Program-made: the position numbers and the translations under genes
The notes under the pieces: generated by a model
Seen by the model: only the letters and a program-made list of their open reading frames with translations
What the model was told of the DNA's origin: nothing
The model's database searches: none
Shown here: piece after piece, positions 58,073 through 64,000 of the stretch
Layout of the letters: each line of letters begins with the position of its first letter
How positions within the stretch are numbered: the first letter of the stretch is position 1
Assembly: GCA_902583265.1 (NCBI GenBank)
Contig: CACHVD010000001.1
Coordinates: forward strand, 62,001-126,000
Reading direction: 5' to 3'
Origin: an uncultured Prochlorococcus sp.
GTDB taxonomy: Bacteria > Cyanobacteriota > Cyanobacteriia > PCC-6307 > Cyanobiaceae
DNA length: 64,000 nt

Positions 58073-58099
58073 GTAACTTGAAAAGTCAGTTGTGGAGCA

Positions 58100-58186
58100 C
58101 GGAGGGGGTGGGATTCGAACCCACGGTGCCCTTGCAGACACGCTAGTTTTCAAGACTAGAGCCTTAAACCACTCGACCACCCCTCC
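58100..58186 (-). tRNA. tRNA-Ser (TGA anticodon)
   Basis: The 87-nt minus-strand gene has acceptor GGAGGGG paired to CCCCTCC plus discriminator G, an anticodon stem CTAGT/ACTAG with loop CTTGAAA (anticodon TGA at 58150-58152), a long class II variable arm, and a T arm with GTTCGAATC. The 3' CCA is not encoded. All stems are intact, so this copy should be functional. It lies between two tRNA-Ser half fragments. Confidence 0.96.
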
Positions 58187-58560
58187 AGGCAAAAATATTT
58201 AATTTTTTGCACTTTAATTATATCAAAAGACGGTTAAATTTTTTGGAACTGATCTGGAACCGCATGTCGATCTGTTTCCCAAATTATTGGTACAACTAAA
58301 ACATAATCTAGATTTCAAGACTAGAGCCTTAACACACTCGACTGCCCATCCAGAGGGTTATTCAATTTCATTGAACTTGCTTAGCCCAGTATAGAAACTA
58401 AGTCACAGCCAAGAAGATCTAGCTAATGTTTTACTACTTCACTATTTAGGTATGTTTGGAATAATGAGAAAAACAAAATAAAATAAGGGTAATTAACAAT
58501 ATTTATTTTCAAGAATCTCTTTTCTTGCTAATAATAGAAAGCCAATAAAAAAATATAAAA
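58187..58560. other. Gene-free region upstream of tRNA-Ser
   Basis: This 374-bp stretch has no convincing gene. It holds the promoter of tRNA-Ser, a GGAAC...GGAAC direct repeat near 58243-58260, and the 5'-half tRNA-Ser remnant at 58307-58353. The part from about 58360 to 58560 is AT-rich and presumably contains the promoter of the DUF3303 gene. Confidence 0.55.
58307..58353 (-). repeat. 5'-half tRNA-Ser remnant
   Basis: This 47-bp block aligns without gaps to 58142-58188 around the intact tRNA, 40 of 47 identical. It runs from the anticodon arm to the 5' acceptor strand and 2 bp beyond. Homology to the 3' half is absent. It is the complement of the 3'-half fragment at 57272-57332: both break at the anticodon arm. 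Confidence 0.8.
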
Positions 58561-58833
58561 ATGCTTTACGTTCAGCATTGGTCATTTAAGACTGGATATC
58601 ATCAAAAAGGTGCGGAAAAATTTCTTGGTGGAGGAGGAAATTATCCTGGAGTTGAAATAATTGGAAGATATCATGCGCCAGGATCTCTAGAAGGGTGGAT
58701 AGTCTTAAAGACAGATGACCCACAAGCGATATATCAGCATGCAGCTGAATGGGGTGAATTCCTTAATTGGGAGACCACACCGGTATTTACTGATGAAGAA
58801 GCCGGTCCAATAGTCGCCAAAGTCTACTCATAG
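58561..58833 (+). CDS. DUF3303 family protein
   Basis: This 90-aa protein begins MLYVQHWSFKTGYHQKGAEKF and has GVEIIGRYHAPGSLEGWIVL and WGEFLNWETTPVFTDEEAGP, a good match to the DUF3303 pattern of small ferredoxin-like-fold proteins. Function unknown. It is 49 bp upstream of another small gene on the same strand. Confidence 0.82.
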   Translation: MLYVQHWSFKTGYHQKGAEKFLGGGGNYPGVEIIGRYHAPGSLEGWIVLKTDDPQAIYQHAAEWGEFLNWETTPVFTDEEAGPIVAKVYS

Positions 58834-58882
58834 TAAGTAAGTGAAATTCGATCTACAATAAGGGGCAATTAGGTCCTTTTTT

Positions 58883-59143
58883 ATGAACACACTCATCATT
58901 TCAACTTTTAGCTGCACATTTGATGAATTCAAAACTGACGTTTCTGGATTTATAACAGCAATGGGTAAAGAAGTGGTTTCAGAATATGAGTTCGTACAAG
59001 CTGGCGAGCATAAATCTCATTTACTCATGAACGTCTTAGATATGGGAGCACTTGAAGCTGAAATGACTTCAGATGCAGCTAAAGAGTGGGATAAAAAAAA
59101 TAATTGTAAGGATACCGTCTATGCAATTGAACTTGTTGAATAA
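58883..59143 (+). CDS. Small conserved protein (DUF3764-like)
   Basis: The 86-aa acidic protein reads NTLIISTFSCTFDEFKTDVSG, then VSEYEFVQAGEHKSHLLMNVL and DAAKEWDKKNNCKDTVYAIE. It resembles small alpha/beta-barrel dimer proteins annotated DUF3764 in marine picocyanobacteria; I am not fully sure of that family. Function unknown. Confidence 0.75.
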   Translation: MNTLIISTFSCTFDEFKTDVSGFITAMGKEVVSEYEFVQAGEHKSHLLMNVLDMGALEAEMTSDAAKEWDKKNNCKDTVYAIELVE

Positions 59144-59166
59144 AAATTAAAAGCTTACTTATAACA

Positions 59167-59316
59167 CTATCCGAAATTCACATTTTCTTGGAATAAGCCA
59201 AATAAGTTATTACCAACTATTGCAGCGATTATTAATATGAAGGCAACTATAGCGAAAAGGGCACTAACATCTTTTATGTCATACGGTGCTTTAAACAAAG
59301 GTTTCTGGTCTGCCAT
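59167..59316 (-). CDS. Small single-pass membrane protein, 49 aa
   Basis: From the ATG at 59316 the frame encodes MADQKPLFKAPYDIKDVSAL, then one hydrophobic helix (FAIVAFILIIAAIVGNN) and a short polar end. A second in-frame ATG at 59331 would add five residues. The composition is clearly protein-like, and similar tiny membrane proteins are common in picocyanobacteria. No family recognised. Confidence 0.65.
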   Translation of the reverse strand: MADQKPLFKAPYDIKDVSALFAIVAFILIIAAIVGNNLFGLFQENVNFG

Positions 59317-59403
59317 AGGTATTAAATCCATAAATGCAATTGAATCACATTTTTTTAATGCTTGGGAGAATTATTAAGTTTTTTTGGTCTAAGATTGAAC
59401 AAT

Positions 59404-59424
59404 AAAAAAGCCACTAAAAGTGGC
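59404..59424 (-). terminator. Terminator of the DUF4278 gene
   Basis: The hairpin GCCACT (59410-59415), AAA loop, AGTGGC (59419-59424) is followed on the minus strand by a T run complementary to 59404-59409. It lies 25 bp after the DUF4278 stop. Confidence 0.75.
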
Positions 59425-59449
59425 ATTTACTAATTATTTGTTAAATAAA

Positions 59450-59551
59450 CTAGCTTGTGTAAGTTTTACCTCTGTAAGTTAGTTCATTATGCTGCTTCTT
59501 AGCTGCTTCTTTGTTTTGGACGTACTTCTGTCCTCTGTAAATTAGAGTCAT
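59450..59551 (-). CDS. DUF4278 micro-protein, 33 aa
   Basis: The frame encodes MTLIYRGQKYVQNKEAAKKQ followed by a second copy of the YRGxxY motif (LTYRGKTYTS). The doubled YRG pattern is the DUF4278 signature, widespread as tiny proteins in marine picocyanobacteria. Function unknown. A convincing terminator follows and a structured leader precedes it, so it is a real single-gene unit. Confidence 0.82.
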   Translation of the reverse strand: MTLIYRGQKYVQNKEAAKKQHNELTYRGKTYTS

Positions 59552-59855
59552 TTTTAAGCTCCGTTTCGCTTAAGTCCCCGTTCCATGGCTTAAGTCGATT
59601 TGCGGCTTGCTAAACGCAAGTTGAACGTTTTGGTAGCGGTTGCTACAAATTTATAGTAACATCCAAGAGAATTATTTGTCTAGCTCTTTAAAAAATAAAC
59701 TTTTCTATTAAATATAGATTTGGTTTCTGCTAATAATATTTATACATCATCCCTAATGTAATTCCTTACAGGTTACATTTTGTTCGTTTTTGAGAAGTAT
59801 TTTTTATTTAATGAACTTTTAAATGTAAAATTCTTAAGATTATAAAATTTGTTTT
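59552..59855. promoter_or_regulatory. Leader and promoter region of the DUF4278 gene
   Basis: This 304-bp region has no gene. Reading toward the DUF4278 gene on the minus strand, it shows a TACTATAAAT stretch (near 59650-59660) as a possible -10 box, then a GTAGC-AACC-GCTAC hairpin (59633-59646). A 9-bp direct repeat GCTTAAGTC (plus strand, 59568-59576 and 59588-59596, 20 bp apart) lies just before the ATG. The right part, 59660-59855, is AT-rich and should hold the promoter of the 64-aa gene. Confidence 0.45.
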
Positions 59856-60050
59856 ATGTTTTCTAGAAGCAAAAAACCTACAGTAAAAAAATCCGCAATA
59901 GTTGAAGAGACTCCATTATTTGCTCAATTACTACCATTCGCAAATAGAATGAATGATAAGGTTCAATTGGTAAATGCTTTAGCTTTTACTTTTATTATGG
60001 GATTCTCAATTTTTGGAATTGCTCTATGGAAACTTTCAGGGCTTACTTAA
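59856..60050 (+). CDS. Small membrane protein, faintly Hli-like
   Basis: This 64-aa protein has a basic N terminus (SRSKKPTVKK) and a single C-terminal helix. LLPFANRMNDKVQLVNALAF followed by TFIMGFSIFGIALW recalls the layout of high-light-inducible proteins (ExxNxRxAMxGF), but the Glu and Arg ligands are not conserved, so chlorophyll binding is doubtful. It is convergent with the next gene, overlapping by 4 bp. Confidence 0.72.
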   Translation: MFSRSKKPTVKKSAIVEETPLFAQLLPFANRMNDKVQLVNALAFTFIMGFSIFGIALWKLSGLT

Positions 60051-60313
60051 TTATTTAATTTTTGCAAAGCATTAATTTTTGATTCTTTGTTTTTTATTAT
60101 TGTTTCTAACCATTTAGAGGCAAGTCCCCTGGATATTGATCTATTTTTTAGAAATCTACATATATATATGTGTAGATTTTTTTCATTTTTGGAATTAAAT
60201 TTTTCTTCAAAGTCTAAAATTTCTTCTTCGGAGGTCCTTTTTCGTAGCTCATCCACTAGAGCATGAGTAGAGGAATCATTGAATAAGTTCCCAATATTTA
60301 AGCTTAATGTCAT
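60047..60313 (-). CDS. Small conserved protein of unknown function
   Basis: This 88-aa soluble, helical protein contains THALVDELRKRTSEEEILDF and CRFLKNRSISRGLASKWLET. No domain recognised. It lies 87 bp downstream of nrdJ on the same strand and could be transcribed with it. Confidence 0.7.
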   Translation of the reverse strand: MTLSLNIGNLFNDSSTHALVDELRKRTSEEEILDFEEKFNSKNEKNLHIYICRFLKNRSISRGLASKWLETIIKNKESKINALQKLNN

Positions 60314-60400
60314 AAATAATTTATGTCCCTATTTAAGAGGTAGCCATAAATTAAATTTTTAAAAACTAATTTAGATTTATATTTACAAAAAATTTAAAAC

Positions 60401-62734
60401 TTAATTTTTTGTTTTAGCCAGAGGAAGCAGACACTTATCTGAATCGCACCCGGCTGGCCCAGCTTCAGATAGTTCTCCAACATCATATTTATTGAGAGCA
60501 TCAAAGAAATCGTTATTAACTTTCTTCTCTATTACTTTATTTTGCAATGCTATATATTCCTCTTTACTTATTGGTTCAAAAGGCAATCTCGGAAAAGTTG
60601 CATTGGCACTAAATCGAGCTAGTAATGCTGCCGAAATATATCCTTCATTATTTTCTATTGCATTATGAATAGCTTTGGCTAGATCCTCGATTTCATTTTC
60701 TCTAAATTCTACGGTTGCAGAAGTATTATGCTCTGTATAAAATTTCTGCACCTGCATATAAAAATCAAACTGGGCTAATGCTGAAAAATTATTGATGTCT
60801 ATTTTGTCTGCGCCCTCTATATTTGCCCAGCTAACTTCTGTAGGGATTTCAACTAACCATTCTGTACATCTTGGATCAAATGGATTATCAAGTAAGCAGC
60901 CATTTTCATCTTTATCAGATTGAGATGGAACAACTGAGTAACCATAATCCATGCAAGCTAAAGCGATTGGGTCATTTTTCCTGAAAGTTATTCTTCTTAT
61001 GAATCTTTGAGCCTTTGGAGGATGCCAACCTGGAGCTGCTCCAGTAAGAAGACTTTTAGTTCCAGCTGGCTGAACTGTTGTGCATCTATTTGGTCTCCTT
61101 AGATTATGCTTATCACAATATTCCCATACAGTTTCTTTTACTATTTTTCTCCAAGAATCTAAGAATTTAGCTTCCTTTTCTTTGAAGGCCTTCCCTTCTT
61201 CGCTATTTGGCCTTCCTGCTTCCCACCATTTCAACCATGGTGTCCCAAAGGCATGGACACAAAAATCAAATAATCCAGTGAAACTTACTCCTACGATAGG
61301 ATCATATTCCCTACTTTTTCTGTAACGCTCAACTTCAAATTCATGATTAAGTAAGCATGCTACAGAAAGAGCGGCTGCTTTAAAAGCTTTTTTTTGCTCT
61401 TCAAAATTTCCTGGATCAATCTGATTTAAATGAACTTCAGCCAAATTGCAATGGAAATCATTTCCCAAGATCTCCCCACAAGGGTTAAGTCCATATCGGC
61501 TCATCCTGTGGTCTAACTCTTCTTCTGAAAAAGGACCATAACTACTATTTATCCAATTTCTCGCTTCATCCTTGCCTTGTTCTGAGTAGATTTCAATAAA
61601 TTCCTTTCTCAATTCATCATCTTTGAGAATATCTGCATTTGACCTTGCGATTGCTTCTGGTGCAAATTGAATGGCTCCCTCACCTGAATGGAATTGTTTT
61701 GTTACTGCATCCAAAACAGTTTGGTAAGTGGGTTTTGTATGGTAAACCCTAGTATGATTGGCCATTCTGAGGGCATCTTTTTCAGGATCTATTCTCCAAT
61801 TACCATTCTCATCTTGACTCCATAAATTTTCTTTTGCTGATGCGGCTTCCTTATCATCTGAAGCAAATTGTCTCATTCCAGCACTTCTTCTTATATTCCC
61901 AGCAACTATAGTTACTGCAGCTTCATCAATTAATAAACAACACTCTACTGTACTTAATTTCCTACCAATTGCCTTTCCAAGAAGTGATGCGACTCTAGAG
62001 TAAAGATCTTTCAATTTGATCGGATTTGCCATACCACCAAAACCTTTTAATGATTCTCCCGCAGGCCTAATATCTTCCAAATCAATATAAACATCAATTT
62101 CTCTTTCAAGACTCTCGTTACTTGATGCCTCAAGAAGATATTTATAGCTATCTACCCATCCTCTTCTGCTATCTCCAACTTTTATATGAAGATCTTTACC
62201 CTTGATTTCTAGTGATGACTTTTCTTCTCTTTGATCTTTAGGAGTTATTCCAACTTCACTGACTGATTTAATGTTTATTCTGTTAATTACCGTAGGTAGA
62301 TTATTTATAAAATGAGGCTCAATTATTGCACCTGTTCCACATCCCATCATTGCTAAGTCCATCATTAATGCGAAGGCTTCCCAATCAATTAAGTTTGTTG
62401 AGGTACAGTTGTATGCTCCTGAGAAATTTTGGTTCTTATTAATCCAAGGGGTTCCGCCTATCCATAACCATCTTCCTGAAGGTTGAGCTTTTTGGTTACT
62501 TTGCATCTCTCTCATTAGGATTAATTCTTCTTCAGAAAGTTTTCCTAATTCTTTTAATCCCGATAAATTCCTTTCGCCTACTTCGCTCCAGTTCTCCCTT
62601 TTGCCAGATGAAGTTTTTCTACTATAAGATCTGAAAAAAACTGGGTAAGCAGCTGGCGCAGTCTTTGGAAAATCATCTTTTTTAAGATTATTGGAATTGC
62701 TCTCTGAAGAAGCTTTATTTGGTGCAACAGTCAC
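60401..62734 (-). CDS. nrdJ: Adenosylcobalamin-dependent ribonucleotide reductase (class II)
   Basis: This 777-aa class II enzyme reduces ribonucleotides to deoxyribonucleotides using a B12-derived radical. YNCTSTNLIDW and DFHCNLAEVHL hold the redox cysteines, and YGLNPCGEILG holds the thiyl-radical Cys and catalytic Glu. VQPAGTKSLLTGAAPGWHPP is the conserved phosphate loop, and a C-terminal Cys pair (CDSDKC) serves re-reduction. The size suits the monomeric triphosphate reductase type. The start is GTG at 62734. I saw no recognisable cobalamin riboswitch in the 135 bp upstream. Confidence 0.95.
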   Translation of the reverse strand: MTVAPNKASSESNSNNLKKDDFPKTAPAAYPVFFRSYSRKTSSGKRENWSEVGERNLSGLKELGKLSEEELILMREMQSNQKAQPSGRWLWIGGTPWINKNQNFSGAYNCTSTNLIDWEAFALMMDLAMMGCGTGAIIEPHFINNLPTVINRINIKSVSEVGITPKDQREEKSSLEIKGKDLHIKVGDSRRGWVDSYKYLLEASSNESLEREIDVYIDLEDIRPAGESLKGFGGMANPIKLKDLYSRVASLLGKAIGRKLSTVECCLLIDEAAVTIVAGNIRRSAGMRQFASDDKEAASAKENLWSQDENGNWRIDPEKDALRMANHTRVYHTKPTYQTVLDAVTKQFHSGEGAIQFAPEAIARSNADILKDDELRKEFIEIYSEQGKDEARNWINSSYGPFSEEELDHRMSRYGLNPCGEILGNDFHCNLAEVHLNQIDPGNFEEQKKAFKAAALSVACLLNHEFEVERYRKSREYDPIVGVSFTGLFDFCVHAFGTPWLKWWEAGRPNSEEGKAFKEKEAKFLDSWRKIVKETVWEYCDKHNLRRPNRCTTVQPAGTKSLLTGAAPGWHPPKAQRFIRRITFRKNDPIALACMDYGYSVVPSQSDKDENGCLLDNPFDPRCTEWLVEIPTEVSWANIEGADKIDINNFSALAQFDFYMQVQKFYTEHNTSATVEFRENEIEDLAKAIHNAIENNEGYISAALLARFSANATFPRLPFEPISKEEYIALQNKVIEKKVNNDFFDALNKYDVGELSEAGPAGCDSDKCLLPLAKTKN

Positions 62735-62869
62735 GATAAAAAAAAACGTATGTAAATAACCCGTACTGGAAGAATAACTCTACCTGTGGCGTCTGCAACT
62801 ATTCTTACCACTATTTAACGGTTTGTGTAGAATTATGTTTAATATGAAATCTTTGTTTCAAGAAAGGAT

Positions 62870-63565
62870 ATGGAAAGAGTCCCCGAACCTGAATTAATGA
62901 AAGAAAAAGAGCAGGTCATTTCTTATGACGAAGCTGATTTTTCAGAAGGGGAAGTTAATCTAATTAATCAAATAAATCAATATCTTTTAAAAAAAAATAT
63001 TTCTTTAGGTGAAAAAGATTTAATAGTTGATTTAGGATGTGGCCCAGGAAATATTTCTGAGAAGTTAGCAATAAAATGGCCTAATACTGCAGTCGTAGGA
63101 ATAGATGGTTCTAAAGAGATGATTTTGAGAGCAGAATATAATAAGAGTATTTCTAATAATCAAAAAAAATTAAAAAATTTACGCTACATTTGTTCTGACA
63201 TCAAAGACATTAAATCAAATAATTTTTTATTTAAAAAAAGAATTAGTTTACTTGTAAGCAACAGTTTGATTCATCACATTACCAATCTTGAAGATTTCTT
63301 CAACACAATAAGAATTTTATCTAGTAATATTACCGTAAATTTTCACAAGGACTTAAAAAGGCCATTAGATGAAAAGTCTGCTTTAGAACTCAAAGCACAA
63401 TGTTCAACTAAATATAATGAGATTTTAACTAATGATTATTATGCCTCTTTAAGAGCTTCTTATACTTTCAAAGAGTTAAAAAATTTCATCTTAGAAAATG
63501 ATCTGTCCTCTTTAAATGTGTTTGAGGAAGGTGAAAATTATTTAATAGTCTATGGTAATGTTTAA
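62870..63565 (+). CDS. Class I SAM-dependent methyltransferase
   Basis: The 231-aa protein has motif I LIVDLGCGPGNISEKLA, an acidic residue ending strand 2 (VVGIDGSKEMI), and LLVSNSLIHHITNLEDFF as the later motif, i.e. a complete Rossmann-type methyltransferase fold. The substrate is unknown. It is followed 31 bp later by prfC on the same strand. Confidence 0.85.
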   Translation: MERVPEPELMKEKEQVISYDEADFSEGEVNLINQINQYLLKKNISLGEKDLIVDLGCGPGNISEKLAIKWPNTAVVGIDGSKEMILRAEYNKSISNNQKKLKNLRYICSDIKDIKSNNFLFKKRISLLVSNSLIHHITNLEDFFNTIRILSSNITVNFHKDLKRPLDEKSALELKAQCSTKYNEILTNDYYASLRASYTFKELKNFILENDLSSLNVFEEGENYLIVYGNV

Positions 63566-63596
63566 GAACTAAGTGAAAGGCCCTTATATTATATAA

Positions 63597-64000
63597 ATGA
63601 GCTTAGGTACTAAAATTCTAAATAATAAAGAAATACTGGATGCGGTAAATAAAAGAAGAAATTTTGCTATTATTTCTCATCCAGATGCTGGGAAAACGAC
63701 TCTTACCGAGAAGCTTCTTTTGTATGGAGGTGCCATTCAACAGGCAGGAGCAGTAAAAGCTAGGGGTAATCAGAGAAAAGCCACCTCAGACTGGATGGAA
63801 CTTGAGAAACAAAGAGGTATTTCTATTACATCAACTGTATTGCAATTTGAATATGAAAGATCTGTAATTAATCTATTAGATACACCAGGACACCAAGATT
63901 TCTCCGAAGATACTTATAGAACATTAGCTGCTGCTGATAATGCAGTTATGTTGGAAGATGCTGCTAAAGGACTAGAACCTCAAACTAGAAAATTGTTTGA
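63597..64000 (+). CDS. prfC: Peptide chain release factor 3, N-terminal part (cut by window edge)
   Basis: The first 134 codons are in the window and the gene runs off the right end. [20 protein letters not shown] is the P-loop, and [14 protein letters not shown] and [19 protein letters not shown] are the G2/G3 switch segments of a translational GTPase. [20 protein letters not shown] is typical of RF3, which helps RF1/RF2 leave the ribosome. ATG start at 63597. Confidence 0.93.
   Translation, partial: MSLGTKILNNKEILDAVNKRRNFAIISHPDAGKTTLTEKLLLYGGAIQQAGAVKARGNQRKATSDWMELEKQRGISITSTVLQFEYERSVINLLDTPGHQDFSEDTYRTLAAADNAVMLEDAAKGLEPQTRKLF

Noticed and set aside
59856-60050. High-light-inducible (Hli) protein
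   Set aside because: The general layout is similar, but the ExxNxR chlorophyll-binding residues are not conserved, so I list it only as a faintly Hli-like membrane protein.
62735-62869. Cobalamin riboswitch upstream of nrdJ
   Set aside because: The 135-bp gap is too short for a typical cobalamin riboswitch, and I could not find the conserved B12-box pattern.

Overview
This window is a chromosome segment from a marine picocyanobacterium, most likely a high-light-adapted Prochlorococcus. The DNA is very AT-rich and densely packed. A single prochlorophyte chlorophyll-binding antenna gene (pcbA, 30505-31563) sits a few genes from an epsilon-type lycopene cyclase. Other picocyanobacterial markers are a B12-dependent class II ribonucleotide reductase, a Tic20-like protein, an mntCAB-type manganese transporter, and many small proteins of families typical of this group (DUF2811, DUF3303, DUF3721, DUF4278, DUF4336, DUF1350, DUF760). 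I ran no database search. All names come from motifs and family recognition.

Layout. 1-3.5 kb (minus): glucokinase (cut by the window edge), thrS, trpS and an Arg/Gly-rich small protein. 3.6-8.7 kb (plus): a DUF697-like membrane protein, mntC-mntA-mntB and an overlapping DUF4336 gene. 8.7-9.7 kb (minus): a DUF760 protein and signal peptidase I. 9.7-15.3 kb (plus): menD, menB, glgA, murF. 15.3-18.9 kb (minus): glmU, an MnmC-like methyltransferase, aroA. 19.0-25.5 kb (plus): comB (apparent ATT start), nitrilase, amidase, murI, polyprenyl diphosphate synthase, and an acetyl-CoA synthetase gene interrupted by an in-frame TAA. 25.5-31.6 kb: DUF1350, an exonuclease, a repeat/DUF3721 gene also interrupted by an in-frame TAA, hisS with two small genes, and pcbA with a clear terminator. 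31.6-40 kb: GltS-like symporter, GST, a GIY-YIG/membrane fusion, SDR, lycopene cyclase, POR-like SDR, MscS channel, isochorismatase-like hydrolase, Fur-family regulator. 40-51 kb: ArsS-like radical SAM enzyme, glucosylglycerol-phosphate phosphatase divergent from a G3P-dehydrogenase-like gene, metY-metA, SulP transporter, FAD oxidase, CbiX-like chelatase with a Cys/His-rich tail. 51-57 kb: DnaA-box-like cluster, GMC oxidoreductase, pentapeptide-repeat protein, a two-gene unit with a palindromic operator, glyoxalase I, Tic20, and small membrane or secreted proteins.

57.2-59.9 kb is the most unusual part. An intact tRNA-Ser(TGA) lies between a 3'-half tRNA-Ser fragment on one side and a 5'-half fragment on the other. 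Both fragments break at the anticodon arm. The simplest reading is that an older tRNA-Ser gene was split by an inserted element that brought an intact replacement tRNA. The interval also holds a membrane-protein gene, a signal-peptide-only minigene and a 16-bp direct repeat. Small accessory-type genes follow (DUF3303, a DUF3764-like protein, a 49-aa membrane protein, DUF4278). 59.9-64 kb returns to core genes: nrdJ, a methyltransferase and the start of prfC.

How the genes work together. The window combines cell-wall synthesis (murF, glmU, murI, amidase), quinone and isoprenoid synthesis (menD, menB, polyprenyl synthase, lycopene cyclase), translation (thrS, trpS, hisS, prfC), methionine synthesis (metY-metA) and manganese supply for photosystem II, together with the light-harvesting antenna.
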